Shown in pieces: positions 22,328-32,812 of a DNA stretch of 39,883 nucleotides; within the stretch, counting starts at the first letter, position 1; each line of letters begins with the position of its first letter. The stretch is from Rhodoferax sp. GTDB taxonomy: Bacteria > Pseudomonadota > Gammaproteobacteria > Burkholderiales > Burkholderiaceae_C. The DNA lies in NCBI GenBank assembly GCA_016790475.1, contig JAEUOX010000181.1:1-39883 (forward strand). The letters run 5' to 3'. A model generated the notes under the pieces. The model ran no database searches, had not been told where the DNA came from, and saw only the letters and a list, made by a program, of their open reading frames with translations. A program made the translations under genes and the position numbers.

Positions 22328-23356
22328 ATGTGGGCCTACATCCTCAAGCGCCTGCTGCTGATGATTCCCACCTTGCTGGGCGTGCTGCTCGTCACGTTCG
22401 CCGTGATCCAGTTCGTGCCGGGTGGCCCGGTGGAGCAGTACCTGGCAGAGGCGAAGGCCGGGGCTGGCACCAGCACCGAGGGCGGCGGGCTCAGCTACCG
22501 CGGTGCGCAGGGGGTGGACCCGAAGCGCATCGCACAGATCAAGGCGCTGTACGGCTTCGACAAGCCGGCCCATGAGCGCTTCTTCCAGATGCTGGGCCAG
22601 TTCGCCCGCTTCGACCTCGGCAAGAGCTTCTTCCAGAACAAGGATGTCGGCCAGCTGATCATCGAGAAGCTGCCGGTGTCGATCAGCCTGGGTCTCTGGA
22701 CCTTCTTCATCAGCTACCTGATCGCGGTGCCGCTGGGGGTGGCCAAGGCGGTGCGGGCCGGCTCCCGCTTCGACTTCCTGACCACCTTGCTGGTGCTGCT
22801 GGGCTACGCAATTCCCGGCTTCGTGCTGGGCGTGGCGCTGCTGGTGGTGTTCGGCGGGCAACTGCAGTGGTTCCCGCTGCGTGGGCTGACGTCCAGCAAC
22901 TGGGAGGAACTGTCCTGGGGGGCGCGCATCGTCGACTACCTGTGGCACATCACGCTGCCGGTCACCGCGATGGTGCTGGGCAGCTTTGCGGTGACGGCCA
23001 TGTTGACGAAGAACGCCTTCCTGGAAGAGATCCGCAAGCAGTATGTGGTGACCGCCCGCGCCAAGGGCCTGGGGGAGCGGCGCGTGTTGTGGAAGCATGT
23101 GTTCCGCAATGCGCTGATCCCGATCATCACCGGATTCCCGGCCGCCTTCGTCGGTGCCTTCTTCACCGGCTCGCTGCTAATCGAGACGCTGTTCTCTCTC
23201 GACGGCCTCGGGCTGCTGAGCTACGAGAGCGTGATCCGGCGCGATTATCCGGTGGTGCTGGGCACGCTGTTCCTGTTCACGCTGATCGGCCTGGTGACCA
23301 AGCTGATCTCCGACCTCTGCTACGTGTGGGTCGACCCGCGCGTCAAGTTCGACTGA
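22328..23356 (+). CDS. yejB: ABC transporter permease YejB
   Basis: A 342-aa inner-membrane permease of the DppB/OppB family. It starts with MWAYILKRLLLMIPTLLGV (first membrane segment and family signature). Further hydrophobic segments follow (WTFFISYLIAVPLGVAKAV, FVLGVALLVVFGG, MVLGSFAVTAMLT). The EAA loop that contacts the ATPase is in VTARAKGLGERRVLWKH. YejB carries an insertion after the first membrane helix (VEQYLAEAKAGAGTSTEGGG region), typical of this subfamily. It lies between yejA and yejE with 3-bp and 1-bp gaps. Confidence 0.94.
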   Translation: MWAYILKRLLLMIPTLLGVLLVTFAVIQFVPGGPVEQYLAEAKAGAGTSTEGGGLSYRGAQGVDPKRIAQIKALYGFDKPAHERFFQMLGQFARFDLGKSFFQNKDVGQLIIEKLPVSISLGLWTFFISYLIAVPLGVAKAVRAGSRFDFLTTLLVLLGYAIPGFVLGVALLVVFGGQLQWFPLRGLTSSNWEELSWGARIVDYLWHITLPVTAMVLGSFAVTAMLTKNAFLEEIRKQYVVTARAKGLGERRVLWKHVFRNALIPIITGFPAAFVGAFFTGSLLIETLFSLDGLGLLSYESVIRRDYPVVLGTLFLFTLIGLVTKLISDLCYVWVDPRVKFD

Positions 23357-23357
23357 C

Positions 23358-24440
23358 ATGACGACTGGCACTGCCCACGCCCACCGCAGCCTGTCGCCCG
23401 GGCGCCGCGCCTGGCAGCGCTTCCGCCGCAACCGGCTCGGGTATTGGAGCCTGGTGCTGTTTGTGGCGCTGGTGCTGGTGAGCCTGTTTGCCGAACTGGT
23501 CTCCAATGACCGGCCGCTGATCGTGCGCTACCAGGGGCAGACCTACTTCCCGATGTGGCAGGACTACCCCGAGAAGACCTTCGGCGGCGACTTCAACACC
23601 AGCACCGACTACCTGGATCCCTTCATCCGGGAGCGCATCACGACCGGCGGCAACTGGGCGATCTATGCACCGAACCCCTATGGCCCGAAGACGCTGAACT
23701 ACTTTGCCCGGGAGCCCAACCCGTCGAAGCCGACCTGGGACAACCTGCTGGGTACCGACGATCGGGGCCGCGACCAGCTCGCGCAGCTGATCTACGGCTT
23801 CCGGGTCAGCGTGCTTTTCGCGCTGGCGCTGACGGCGGTTGGCGTGGTGCTGGGCGTGGTGGCGGGCGCGGTGCAGGGCTTCTTCGGTGGCAAGACCGAC
23901 CTGGCCTTCCAGCGCTTCATCGAGATCTGGGGCTCGATGCCGGAGCTCTACCTGCTGATCATCTTCAGCGCGGTGTTCGCGCCCAGCCTGGCGCTGCTGC
24001 TGGTGCTGCTGAGCCTGTTCGGCTGGATGGGCCTGTCGGACTACGTGCGGGCCGAGTTCCTGCGCAACCGGCAGCTCGACTACGTCCGCGCCGCCCGCGC
24101 GCTGGGCGTGAGCAACTGGCAGATCATCCTGCGCCATGTGCTGCCCAACAGCCTGACGCCGGTCGTCACCTTCCTGCCGTTCCGGATGAGCGGCGCGATC
24201 CTGGCGCTGACCTCGCTGGATTTCCTGGGCCTGGGCGTGCCGCCCGGCACACCGTCGCTGGGCGAGCTGCTGTCCCAGGGCAAGAACAACATCGACGCCT
24301 GGTGGATCTCGCTGTCGACCTTCGCGGTGCTGGTCGTGACGCTGCTGCTGCTGACCTTCATGGGCGATGCGCTGCGCGACGCGCTGGACCCCCGCAAGGC
24401 CGACCAGGATCCGGTCGCCGCACCGAAAGGCAGCCGATGA
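23358..24440 (+). CDS. yejE: ABC transporter permease YejE
   Basis: A 360-aa permease, partner of YejB. The N-terminal SLSPGRRAWQRFRRNRLGYW and first membrane helix are followed by a long periplasmic loop (YQGQTYFPMWQDYPEKTFGG) that distinguishes YejE from DppC. Then LLGTDDRGRDQLAQLIYGFR, the remaining helices, and the EAA loop YVRAARALGVSNWQIILRH. Its stop overlaps the yejF start by 4 bp (ATGA, 24437-24440). Confidence 0.94.
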   Translation: MTTGTAHAHRSLSPGRRAWQRFRRNRLGYWSLVLFVALVLVSLFAELVSNDRPLIVRYQGQTYFPMWQDYPEKTFGGDFNTSTDYLDPFIRERITTGGNWAIYAPNPYGPKTLNYFAREPNPSKPTWDNLLGTDDRGRDQLAQLIYGFRVSVLFALALTAVGVVLGVVAGAVQGFFGGKTDLAFQRFIEIWGSMPELYLLIIFSAVFAPSLALLLVLLSLFGWMGLSDYVRAEFLRNRQLDYVRAARALGVSNWQIILRHVLPNSLTPVVTFLPFRMSGAILALTSLDFLGLGVPPGTPSLGELLSQGKNNIDAWWISLSTFAVLVVTLLLLTFMGDALRDALDPRKADQDPVAAPKGSR

Positions 24441-26044
24441 CGCTGCTCGACGTGCGCGGCTTGCGGGTGGCTTTCGGCGGGCGGGATGTCGTGCGCGGCA
24501 TCGACTTCACGATCGCGCGCGGCGAGAAGCTGGCGCTGGTGGGCGAGTCCGGCTCCGGCAAGACCGTGACCGCGCTGAGCCTGCTGCGGCTGGCCCAGAA
24601 TGCGCATTGCAGCGGCAGCGCGCTGTTCACACCGGCGCAAGGCGCGCCGGTGGACCTGCTGTCGATCCCGGAGCGGGCGATCCAGGCCTTGCGCGGTCAG
24701 GACATCGCGATGATCTTCCAGGAGCCGATGACCGCGCTGAACCCGCTGTTCACGATCGGTGAGCAGATTGCCGAGGTGCTGCAGCTCAAGCAGGGGCTGG
24801 ACCGCGCCCGCAGTGCGGCCGCCGCGTTCGAACTGCTGGAGAGCACCGGCATCCCGGAGCCGCGGCGTCGGGCCGCCGCCTTCCCACACCAGCTCTCCGG
24901 CGGCCAGCGCCAGCGGGCGATGATCGCGATGGCGCTCGCCTGCCGGCCGGCGTTGCTGCTGGCGGACGAGCCCACAACCGCGCTGGATGTCACGGTGCGC
25001 GGGCAGATCCTGGATCTGCTGTCCGAACTGCAGCGCGCGCATGGCATGGCGGTGCTGATGATCACGCACGACCTGAACCTGGTGCGCCGTTTTGCCGACC
25101 GGGTGGCGGTGATGGAGGCCGGCGACATCGTCGAGCAGGGGCCCGTGGCCGAGGTGTTCGCGCATCCGCGGCACGCCTACACCCGCCGCCTGATCGACAG
25201 CCGGCCAGCCCGCCAGGTGCAGGAGGTCGACGCCGCGCAGGGCCAGCCTGCCGCCGGCCTGCTGCAGGCGCGGGGGGTGCAGGTGCGCTACCCGACCCGC
25301 CTGCCGGGCGTGCAGGGCTGGTTCCGCAAGGGCAGCTTCGTCGCGGTCAAGGACGCCAGCTTCGTGTTGCCGGCCGGGCAGACGCTGGGCGTCATCGGGG
25401 AGTCGGGGTCCGGCAAGTCGACGCTGGCGCTGGCCGCGCTCGGGCTGCAGCCGTGCAGCGGCGAGCTGCGTGTCGATGGCCAGTCCTGGGGGCAAGGCGT
25501 CGTGGCCGACCGCGCACTGCGGCGCACGATGCAGGTGGTCTTCCAGGATCCGTTCTCGTCGCTGTCGCCGCGGATGACGATCGAGGAGATCGTCGGCGAG
25601 GGGCTGCGCGTGCATGCCCCCGCGCTCGGGCCGGCCGAGCGCCAGCAGCAGGTGCTGGCTGCGCTGGGCGAGGTCGGCCTGACCGAAGGGCAGTTTCCGA
25701 ACCTGCTGTCGCGCTACCCGCATGAGTTCTCCGGCGGCCAGCGGCAGCGCCTGGCGATCGCCCGGGCCCTGATCGTGCAGCCGCGCCTGCTGGTGCTGGA
25801 CGAGCCGACCAGCGCGCTGGACGTGACGATCCAGAAGCAGGTGCTCGACCTGCTGCAGCGCCTGCAGCGGGACCGCGCGCTGAGCTACCTGCTGATCACG
25901 CACGACGTCGACGTGATCCGGGCGATGGCGCACCATGTGCTGGTGCTGAAGGATGGCGACATCGTCGAGGACGGACCGCTGTCGCAGGTGCTGGACGCAC
26001 CCCGCCATCCGTATACCCGCACGCTGGTCCAGGCCAGCCGCTGA
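24437..26044 (+). CDS. yejF: Fused ABC transporter ATPase YejF
   Basis: A 535-aa protein with two complete ATPase domains, the known layout of YejF. Domain 1: Walker A GESGSGKT at 36-43, signature LSGGQRQRAMIAMAL, Walker B LLLADEPTTALD. Domain 2: Walker A GESGSGKST at 321-329, signature FSGGQRQRLAIARAL, Walker B LLVLDEPTSALD. The start at 24437 overlaps yejE and gives MTLLDVRGLRVAFGGRD. It powers import of peptides through YejBE. It is the last gene of the operon; the only terminator downstream is the one in the rimP leader. Confidence 0.95.
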   Translation: MTLLDVRGLRVAFGGRDVVRGIDFTIARGEKLALVGESGSGKTVTALSLLRLAQNAHCSGSALFTPAQGAPVDLLSIPERAIQALRGQDIAMIFQEPMTALNPLFTIGEQIAEVLQLKQGLDRARSAAAAFELLESTGIPEPRRRAAAFPHQLSGGQRQRAMIAMALACRPALLLADEPTTALDVTVRGQILDLLSELQRAHGMAVLMITHDLNLVRRFADRVAVMEAGDIVEQGPVAEVFAHPRHAYTRRLIDSRPARQVQEVDAAQGQPAAGLLQARGVQVRYPTRLPGVQGWFRKGSFVAVKDASFVLPAGQTLGVIGESGSGKSTLALAALGLQPCSGELRVDGQSWGQGVVADRALRRTMQVVFQDPFSSLSPRMTIEEIVGEGLRVHAPALGPAERQQQVLAALGEVGLTEGQFPNLLSRYPHEFSGGQRQRLAIARALIVQPRLLVLDEPTSALDVTIQKQVLDLLQRLQRDRALSYLLITHDVDVIRAMAHHVLVLKDGDIVEDGPLSQVLDAPRHPYTRTLVQASR

Positions 26045-26105
26045 GCCGGTGTCTGCAACTGCAAAAATGCGCGCTGCGGGGGCTTCCCTTGCCGCATTTT
26101 TGGGC

Positions 26106-26111
26106 TAGAAT
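26106..26111 (+). promoter_or_regulatory. Putative -10 box of the rimP-nusA operon
   Basis: TAGAAT, with a weak TTCCCT-like -35 16 bp upstream, lies after yejF and before the leader terminator. There is no room for a promoter between that terminator and rimP, so a start near 26118 is the simplest reading. Not proven. Confidence 0.4.
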
Positions 26112-26128
26112 CCCGGCTTCACGACCAA

Positions 26129-26158
26129 ACGGGCGGGTTTCTACCGCCCGTTTTTTTT
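26129..26158 (+). terminator. Intrinsic terminator in the rimP-nusA leader
   Basis: ACGGGCGG (26129-26136) pairs with CCGCCCGT (26144-26151) over a 7-base loop, followed by a run of eight T. This is a strong intrinsic terminator. It would end yejABEF transcripts, but if the -10 box at 26106 is real it also sits about 10-15 bases inside the rimP-nusA leader RNA and could act as an attenuator. Confidence 0.88.
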
Positions 26159-26194
26159 GGTCGAACGCTTTTGAAGCCAGAGGATTGCACACGG

Positions 26195-26800
26195 GTGGCA
26201 CTGCAGCAAGTCGTTGAAACCACGGTAACCGGTCTGGGATACGACCTGGTCGAGATCGAACGCTCGGCCGGTGGTTTGCTGCGCATCACGATCGACCTCC
26301 CGTGGACCGGGCCGCAGCCCGGCGCCCCCGAGCAGTTCGTGACGGTCGAAGACTGCGAGAAGGTGACCCGGCAGCTGCAGTTTGCGCTGGAGGTGGACGC
26401 CATCGAGTACCAGCGGCTGGAGGTGTCCTCCCCCGGTATCGACCGCCCGCTGCGCGGCCCCCAGGATCTGGAGCGCTTTGCCGGCGCCGTGGTCGACATC
26501 ACGCTGAAGGCGCCGGTCGGTGCCGCGGCACAGGGGCTGGTCAACGCCAACCGCAAGAAGTTTCGCGGCACGCTGGAGCGGGTGGCCCCGGCCGACGGAC
26601 AGTCCGCCGCCAGCTGGCAGGTCGTCTGGAGCGACGAGCCGCCGCCCAAGCCGGGGCAGCGGGTCAGCCGCAAGCGGGCTGCAGCACCGGTGCAGGTGCT
26701 CGGATTTGTGTGGGACGAGGTGCGCGATGCGCGGCTGGCGCCGATCGTGAACTTCAAGGGGCGGGGGGCCGGGAACCCTGGCGCCGCTTCGGAATCTTGA
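26195..26800 (+). CDS. rimP: Ribosome maturation factor RimP
   Basis: A 201-aa RimP (YhbC). The N-terminal domain shows VETTVTGLGYDLVEIERSAG and the central motif VTVEDCEKVTRQLQFALEV, followed by the hallmark LEVSSPGIDRPLR. It helps mature the 30S subunit. The start at GTG 26195 (VALQQVVETTVTG) was preferred because AGAGG lies 11 bp upstream and other RimP proteins begin close to this point; a TTG at 26171 would add eight residues without a ribosome site. The C-terminal part has a longer Pro/Lys/Arg-rich insert (DEPPPKPGQRVSRKRAAAP) than the E. coli protein, which I recall from Leptothrix/Rubrivivax-type species. It is first in the nusA operon. Confidence 0.92.
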   Translation: MALQQVVETTVTGLGYDLVEIERSAGGLLRITIDLPWTGPQPGAPEQFVTVEDCEKVTRQLQFALEVDAIEYQRLEVSSPGIDRPLRGPQDLERFAGAVVDITLKAPVGAAAQGLVNANRKKFRGTLERVAPADGQSAASWQVVWSDEPPPKPGQRVSRKRAAAPVQVLGFVWDEVRDARLAPIVNFKGRGAGNPGAASES

Positions 26801-26876
26801 TTTTTGGGCTTGTGCGAATGGCCGGATCGCAGCGAAATGACGCTGATGCCGGTAACGACTTTAGGAGAGCAGTGGC

Positions 26877-28373
26877 ATGAATCGCGAAATGTTGATGTTG
26901 GTGGACGCCATCTCCCGCGAGAAGAGCGTGGAGCGGGATGTCGTGTTTGCGGCAGTCGAGGCGGCACTGGCCCAGGCGACCAAGAAGCTGTACGAGGGTG
27001 ATGTGGACATCCGCGTCGCGGTGGACCGCGACAGCGGCAACTACGAGACCTTCCGCCGCTGGCATGTCGTGCCCAACGAGGCCGGCCTGCAGCTGCCCGA
27101 CCAGGAGATCCTGCTGTTCGAAGCCCAGGAGCAGATTCCGGACATCGAGGTGGACGAGTACATCGAGGAGGCGGTGGCCTCGGTGCCGATCGGGCGCATC
27201 GGCGCAATGGCGGCCAAGCAGGTGATCCTGCAGCGCATCCGGGACGCGGAGCGCGAGATGCTGCTGAACGACTTCATGTCGCGCGGCGACAAGATCTTCG
27301 TCGGCACCGTCAAGCGCATGGACAAGGGCGACATCATCGTCGAGAGCGGCCGGGTCGAAGGCCGGCTGCGCCGCAGCGAGATGATCCCGAAGGAAAACCT
27401 GCGCTCCGGCGACCGGGTCCGGGCCATGATCATGGAGGTCGACCTGACGCTGCGCGGCGCGCCGATCATCCTGTCGCGCTCGGCGCCGGAATTCATGATC
27501 GAACTGTTCCGCACCGAGGTGCCGGAGATCGAGCAGGGCCTGCTGGAGATCAAGTCCTGCGCGCGCGACCCGGGCTCCCGGGCCAAGATCGCGGTGCTGT
27601 CGCATGACAAGCGCGTCGATCCGATCGGTACCTGCGTCGGTGTGCGCGGCACGCGGGTCAATGGCGTCACGAACGAGCTGGCCGGCGAGCGGGTCGACAT
27701 CGTGCTGTGGAGCGAGGATCCGGCGCAGTTTGTCATCGGCGCGCTGGCACCGGCCAACGTGTCCTCGATCGTCGTGGACGAGGAGCGCCATGCAATGGAT
27801 GTCGTCGTCGACGAGGAGAACCTGGCCATCGCGATCGGCCGCGGCGGCCAGAACGTGCGCCTGGCCTCCGAGCTGACCGGCTGGAAGATCAACATCATGG
27901 ATGCCGCCGAGTCGGCCCAGAAGCTGGCCAACGAGACCGACTCCGGCCGGCGCCTGTTCATGGAGAAGCTCGACGTCGACGAGGAAATCGCCGACATCCT
28001 GATCGCCGAGGGCTTCACCAGCCTGGAGGAAGTGGCTTATGTGCCGCTGCAGGAGATGCTGGAGATCGAAAGCTTCGATGAGGAAACCGTCAACGAGCTG
28101 CGTTCGCGGGCCAAGGATGCCCTGCTGACGATGGAGATTGCCCACGAGGAGAGCGTCGAGGAAGTCTCGCAGGACCTGCGTTCGCTCGACGGCCTGACAC
28201 CGGAGCTGATCGGCAAGCTGGCCGACAAGGGCATCCATTCGCGCGATGACCTGGCCGATCTGGCGGTCGACGAACTCACCGACATCACCGGCCAGACCGA
28301 GGACGAGGCCCGCGCGCTGATCATGAAGGCCCGTGAACACTGGTTCACGAACGAAGCCGCCGGGCAAGAGTAA
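26877..28373 (+). CDS. nusA: Transcription termination/antitermination factor NusA
   Basis: A full-length 498-aa NusA. Domains in order: RNA-polymerase-binding N-terminal domain ([20 protein letters not shown]), S1 domain (about 135-200, [20 protein letters not shown]), KH1 and KH2 ([40 protein letters not shown]), and two C-terminal acidic helix-hairpin-helix repeats (from about 365 and 440). The repeats are the proteobacterial autoinhibitory module. NusA modulates pausing, termination and antitermination and is often autoregulated. AGGAG lies 10 bp before the start. Confidence 0.97.
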   Translation: MNREMLMLVDAISREKSVERDVVFAAVEAALAQATKKLYEGDVDIRVAVDRDSGNYETFRRWHVVPNEAGLQLPDQEILLFEAQEQIPDIEVDEYIEEAVASVPIGRIGAMAAKQVILQRIRDAEREMLLNDFMSRGDKIFVGTVKRMDKGDIIVESGRVEGRLRRSEMIPKENLRSGDRVRAMIMEVDLTLRGAPIILSRSAPEFMIELFRTEVPEIEQGLLEIKSCARDPGSRAKIAVLSHDKRVDPIGTCVGVRGTRVNGVTNELAGERVDIVLWSEDPAQFVIGALAPANVSSIVVDEERHAMDVVVDEENLAIAIGRGGQNVRLASELTGWKINIMDAAESAQKLANETDSGRRLFMEKLDVDEEIADILIAEGFTSLEEVAYVPLQEMLEIESFDEETVNELRSRAKDALLTMEIAHEESVEEVSQDLRSLDGLTPELIGKLADKGIHSRDDLADLAVDELTDITGQTEDEARALIMKAREHWFTNEAAGQE

Positions 28374-28452
28374 TGGCCATGCCTGCGAAATTTCAGTGAT
28401 TGCTGACAAAGCCCGCAGGCCGTGTTCTGCAAAACCATAGGTAGCACAACAA

Positions 28453-31371
28453 ATGTCCAGTACGACCGTCGCCGAGTTTGCCAACGAACTCAAGAAATCA
28501 ACCGCCACGCTGCTGGAGCAGCTCAAGGCCGCCGGTGTGGCGAAGTCCTCCGCCGCGGACCGGCTGACCGACGCCGACAAGCACAGTCTGCTGAACTACC
28601 TGCAGTCGGCGCATGGCACGGCGTCGGCCGAGCGCAAGAAGATCACGCTGGTCAAGAAGTCCACCACCGAGATCAAGCAGGCCGATGCCACCGGCAAGGC
28701 GCGCACGATCCAGGTCGAGGTGCGCAAGAAGCGCACCTTCGTGCGCCGCGATGACGGCACCGACGGCCCGGCCGAGCTGCCCGCAGCGCCCGCACCGGTG
28801 GCAGCGCCGGCGGCACCCGCCGCGCCGGTCATCGACCACGCGGAACTCGCCCGCCGCGAGGAAGAGGCCCGCCGCCAGGCGGAGCTGATCCGCCGCCAGG
28901 AAGAGGAACTGGCCCAGCGCCGCCAGGAGCGCCAGGAGCAGGAAGAGCGGGCCCGTGCCGCGGTCGAGGCCGCCGCGCAGGCTGCCGCCAAGGCGGAAGC
29001 CGAAGCCAAGGCGAAGGCGAAGGCCGCGCAGGTGTCGGCGCCGCAGGACAACAGCGCCGCGGAGGCTGCCGCCGCCCAGAAGGCCGATCAGGAGCGCGCT
29101 GCCGCCAAGGAAAAGGTCGCGGCGGAGTCCAAGGCCCGCGCCGAAGAGGAGGCCGCCCGTGCGGCGGATCTGAGCGAACGCCGGCGCAAGGCGGAAGCCG
29201 AGGCGGCCGCCATCCGCAACATGATGTCGACGCCGAAGAAGGTGCTCGTCGCCAAGCGGCCGGAGGAAATCAAGCCGGCGGCGAAGCCGGCCTCTGCCGA
29301 GGACGCCAAGGCTGGCGTCAAGGGCACGCTGCACAAGCCGGCCGCCACCGGCACGATGACCCGCGCCGCCCGTCCGGGTGCGCCCGGCACCAGTGGCAGC
29401 CCGGGCAGTGCGCCGGGCACCGGCAAGGAAGTGAAGTCGGCCAAGCTGTCGAGCAGCTGGGCCGGGGACCCCGCCAAGAAGAAGGCCATCCCGACCCGGG
29501 GTGACACCGGCGCCGGCGCGAGCCGGGGCAACTGGCGCGGCGGCCCGCGCGGCAAGCGCGGCAACGACCGCGACCAGCGCGATGACCACATGCAGGCCGC
29601 GCCGGTCGAGGCCCGCGTGCTGGAAGTCCATGTGCCGGAGACGATCACGGTGGCCGAGCTGGCCCACAAGATGTCCGTCAAGGCCTCCGAGGTGATCAAG
29701 CACCTGATGAAGCTGGGCCAGATGGTCACGATCAACCAGTCGCTGGACCAGGACACCGCGATGATCGTGGTCGAGGAAATGGGGCACAAGGCCATCGTCG
29801 CCGCACTGGACGATCCGGAAGCCTTCACCGACGAGGAGGTGGCCGCCCAGGGCGTCGAAGCCCTGCCGCGTGCGCCGGTCGTCACCGTGATGGGCCACGT
29901 CGACCACGGCAAGACCTCGCTGCTGGACTACATCCGCCGCGCCAAGGTCGCCTCGGGCGAGGCCGGCGGCATCACGCAGCACATCGGTGCCTACCATGTG
30001 GAGACGCCGCGCGGCATGGTCTCCTTCATCGACACCCCCGGCCACGAGGCCTTCACCGCGATGCGTGCGCGTGGCGCCAAGGCCACCGACATCGTGATCC
30101 TGGTCGTTGCGGCGGATGACGGCGTGATGCCGCAGACGCGCGAGGCGATCAAGCATGCGAAGGCGGCCGGCGTGCCGCTGGTGGTGGCGATCAACAAGAT
30201 CGACAAGCCCGACGCGAACCCGGAGCGGGTCAAGAACGAGCTGGTCGTCGAGGAGGTCATCCCCGAGGAATTCGGCGGCCCGTCGCCGTTCGTTCCGGTG
30301 TCGGCCAAGACCGGCGAAGGCATCGACTCGCTGCTGGAGCAGGTGCTGCTGCAGGCCGAAGTCCTGGAGTTGCGCGCACCGGTGGACACGCTGGCCAAGG
30401 GCCTGGTCATCGAGGCCAAGCTGGACAAGGGCCGCGGCCCGGTGGCCACGGTGCTGGTGCAGGGCGGTACGCTGAAGACCGGCGACATCGTGCTGGCCGG
30501 CTCCACCTACGGCCGTGTCCGTGCGATGCTCGACGAGAACGCCCGCACGATCAAGTCGGCAGGCCCGTCGATCCCGGTCGAGATCCAGGGCCTGACCGAG
30601 GTGCCGCAGGCCGGCGACGAGTTCATGGTGCTGCACGACGAGCGCCGGGCCCGCGAGATCGCGACCTACCGCGCCGGCAAGTTCCGCAACACCAAGCTGG
30701 CCAAGCAGCAGGCTGCCAAGCTGGAGAACATGTTCAGCGACATCACGGCCGGCGAGGTCAAGATGGTGCCGATCATCGTCAAGGCCGACGTGCAGGGCTC
30801 GCAGGAAGCCCTGGCGCAGAGCCTGCTCAAGCTCTCGACCGACGAGATCAAGGTGCAGCTGGTCTACGCCGCCGTGGGCGGCATCAGCGAGTCCGACGTC
30901 AACCTGGCCATCGCCTCCAAGGCGGTGATCATCGGCTTCAACACCCGGGCCGATGCCGGGGCGCGCAAGCTGGCCGAAGGCAACGGCATCGACATCCGCT
31001 ACTACAACATCATCTACGACGCGGTGGACGACCTGAAGGCCGCGATGTCGGGCATGCTCACGCCGGACAAGAAGGAAGAGGTCATCGGTACCGCGGAGAT
31101 CCGTCAGGTGTTCAAGGTCAGCAAGATCGGCTCGATCGCCGGCTGCATGGTCACCTCGGGTCTGGTGCGTCGAAGCGCGCGTCTGCGCCTGCTGCGTGAC
31201 AACGTGGTCATCTTCACCGGCGAGCTGGACTCCCTCAAGCGCTTCAAGGACGACGTGCGCGAGGTCAAGGAAGGCTTCGAGTGCGGCCTGAACATCAAGA
31301 ACTACAACGACATCCAGGAAAACGATCAGCTGGAGTTCTTCGAGATCAAGGAAGTCGCCCGGACGCTTTAA
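28453..31371 (+). CDS. infB: Translation initiation factor IF-2
   Basis: A 972-aa IF-2 with the long N-terminus of proteobacteria: an IF2_N domain ([20 protein letters not shown]), an extended Ala/Glu/Arg-rich region (about 100-260), a low-complexity Gly/Pro linker, and a second IF2_N-like domain ([20 protein letters not shown]). The GTPase domain follows, with G1 GHVDHGKT at 481-488, then DTPGHEAF, and NKID. Domains II, III and the fMet-tRNA-binding C-terminal domain ([17 protein letters not shown]) complete it. It brings initiator tRNA to the 30S subunit. Internal starts giving shorter isoforms, as in E. coli, were not resolved. rbfA follows 9 bp after the stop. Confidence 0.97.
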   Translation: MSSTTVAEFANELKKSTATLLEQLKAAGVAKSSAADRLTDADKHSLLNYLQSAHGTASAERKKITLVKKSTTEIKQADATGKARTIQVEVRKKRTFVRRDDGTDGPAELPAAPAPVAAPAAPAAPVIDHAELARREEEARRQAELIRRQEEELAQRRQERQEQEERARAAVEAAAQAAAKAEAEAKAKAKAAQVSAPQDNSAAEAAAAQKADQERAAAKEKVAAESKARAEEEAARAADLSERRRKAEAEAAAIRNMMSTPKKVLVAKRPEEIKPAAKPASAEDAKAGVKGTLHKPAATGTMTRAARPGAPGTSGSPGSAPGTGKEVKSAKLSSSWAGDPAKKKAIPTRGDTGAGASRGNWRGGPRGKRGNDRDQRDDHMQAAPVEARVLEVHVPETITVAELAHKMSVKASEVIKHLMKLGQMVTINQSLDQDTAMIVVEEMGHKAIVAALDDPEAFTDEEVAAQGVEALPRAPVVTVMGHVDHGKTSLLDYIRRAKVASGEAGGITQHIGAYHVETPRGMVSFIDTPGHEAFTAMRARGAKATDIVILVVAADDGVMPQTREAIKHAKAAGVPLVVAINKIDKPDANPERVKNELVVEEVIPEEFGGPSPFVPVSAKTGEGIDSLLEQVLLQAEVLELRAPVDTLAKGLVIEAKLDKGRGPVATVLVQGGTLKTGDIVLAGSTYGRVRAMLDENARTIKSAGPSIPVEIQGLTEVPQAGDEFMVLHDERRAREIATYRAGKFRNTKLAKQQAAKLENMFSDITAGEVKMVPIIVKADVQGSQEALAQSLLKLSTDEIKVQLVYAAVGGISESDVNLAIASKAVIIGFNTRADAGARKLAEGNGIDIRYYNIIYDAVDDLKAAMSGMLTPDKKEEVIGTAEIRQVFKVSKIGSIAGCMVTSGLVRRSARLRLLRDNVVIFTGELDSLKRFKDDVREVKEGFECGLNIKNYNDIQENDQLEFFEIKEVARTL

Positions 31372-31380
31372 GGCCTGACC

Positions 31381-31755
31381 ATGCCCGCCCGCAAGTCCGC
31401 CACGCCCAACCGCGCCTTCAAGGTCGCCGATCAGATCCAGCGCGATCTGACGGAGCTGATCGCGCGCGAGCTGAAGGACCCGCGGGTCGGCATGCTGACG
31501 ATCCAGTCCGTCGAGGTGTCGCCGGACTACGCCCATGCGAAGGTGTTCTTCAGCCTGCTGCAGGGCGACCCGGTCCAGACCCAGCAGGGGCTGAACCAGG
31601 CGGCCGGCTTCCTGCGCGCGGGTCTCTTCAAGCGGCTGCACATCCATACCGTGCCGACGCTGCATTTCCAGTTCGACCGCACGACCGAGCGTGCGGCGGA
31701 CATGAACGCATTGATCGCGCAGGCCGTGGCCTCGCGTTCCAAGAACGAGGACTGA
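31381..31755 (+). CDS. rbfA: Ribosome-binding factor A
   Basis: A 124-aa single KH-type-domain protein. Diagnostic stretches are RVADQIQ-like [40 protein letters not shown] and [20 protein letters not shown]. It binds 16S rRNA near the 5' helix and is needed for late 30S maturation and cold growth. It is tightly linked to infB (9-bp gap) in the standard operon order. Confidence 0.95.
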   Translation: MPARKSATPNRAFKVADQIQRDLTELIARELKDPRVGMLTIQSVEVSPDYAHAKVFFSLLQGDPVQTQQGLNQAAGFLRAGLFKRLHIHTVPTLHFQFDRTTERAADMNALIAQAVASRSKNED

Positions 31756-31826
31756 CCGCCACCGGGGCCGGGTTTCCGCATCGTTGATGGAACACTGGCC
31801 GCGACAGCCAGCACAGGTGCATCCGA

Positions 31827-32771
31827 TTGGAAACCCGAACCCCCCGCGTCAAAGTTGTCCGCCGCCCGGTGCATGGCGTGCTGCTGCTCGACAAGCCCCT
31901 GGGCCTGTCGAGCAACGACGCGCTGCAGAAGGCGAAGTGGCTGCTGCGAGCCGAGAAGGCCGGCCACACCGGCACGCTGGATCCGCTGGCCACCGGCGTG
32001 CTGCCGCTGTGTTTCGGCGCGGCCACCAAGTTCAGCCAGCTGCACCTGGATGCCGACAAGCGCTACGCGGCGGTGGCGCGGCTCGGCGTCACGACGAGCA
32101 CGGGCGACCGGGAGGGGGAGGTGCTGCGCACCCGCCCGGTGCAGGTGACGGCTGAGGATGTGGAGCGGGCCTGCGCCGCGTTGCGCGGGCCGATCCGCCA
32201 GGTGCCGCCGATGTACAGCGCACTGAAGAAGGATGGGCGGGCCCTGTATGAATATGCGCGGGAGGGTGTCACGGTGGAGCGCGCGGCGCGCGACGTGCAG
32301 ATCCACGCGCTGACGGCGACGCTGGACGTGCAGGAGCCGCTGCTGCACCTGGATGTGTGGTGCAGCAAGGGCACCTACATCCGCACGCTGGCCGAGGACC
32401 TCGGCGAGGCGCTGGGATGCGGCGCGCACCTGGTGGCGCTGCGCCGTGTGGCCACCGGCGATTTCGGCGTCGGGGACTGCGTCGGGCTGGAGCAGCTGGC
32501 GGCGATGGACGAACCCCAGCGCCTGGCCTGTCTGCGGCCTGTGGATGTGCTGCTGCCGGGGCACACGCCGATCGAGCTGGGCACCGAGGACGCCGGGCGT
32601 TTCCTGAGCGGGCTGCGCCGGCGCGGGCACTGGGCGAACTGCGCGCAGGTGGCGGTGTACGGCCGCCAGCCGCGCGCACTGCTGGGGACCGGCCATGTGG
32701 CCGGCGGAGAACTGATTCCCGGGCGCCTGCTGAGCCCGATCGAGATCACGCAGACGCTGGCGGCCGCCTGA
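31827..32771 (+). CDS. truB: tRNA pseudouridine(55) synthase TruB
   Basis: A 314-aa pseudouridine synthase. The catalytic Asp52 lies in [17 protein letters not shown], and [38 protein letters not shown] and [19 protein letters not shown] are all family motifs. A TTG start at 31827 is used because no in-frame ATG lies upstream, and the resulting N-terminus ([17 protein letters not shown]) has the length seen in Burkholderiales TruB. It modifies U55 in the T-loop of all elongator tRNAs. The C-terminal PUA-like part is present. Confidence 0.94.
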   Translation: METRTPRVKVVRRPVHGVLLLDKPLGLSSNDALQKAKWLLRAEKAGHTGTLDPLATGVLPLCFGAATKFSQLHLDADKRYAAVARLGVTTSTGDREGEVLRTRPVQVTAEDVERACAALRGPIRQVPPMYSALKKDGRALYEYAREGVTVERAARDVQIHALTATLDVQEPLLHLDVWCSKGTYIRTLAEDLGEALGCGAHLVALRRVATGDFGVGDCVGLEQLAAMDEPQRLACLRPVDVLLPGHTPIELGTEDAGRFLSGLRRRGHWANCAQVAVYGRQPRALLGTGHVAGGELIPGRLLSPIEITQTLAAA

Positions 32772-32812
32772 GGCGTCGGATGCTGCGACACAGAGTCAAC
32801 TGAAAGAGAACC

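Noticed and set aside
19637-23098. Very long open frame on the minus strand opposite the decarboxylase, fabI and yejAB
   Set aside because: It lacks family motifs, is rich in Arg/His/Gln/Ala, and overlaps well-supported genes; typical antisense shadow of high-GC codon use.
28381-28420. GCCTGCG / CGCAGGC inverted repeat in the nusA-infB gap
   Set aside because: A 7-bp stem with a 26-base loop and no T-tract is expected by chance in such GC-rich DNA.
28498-31665. Open frame of over 1000 codons opposite infB
   Set aside because: It mirrors infB codon bias, has no recognisable domain and no ribosome site.
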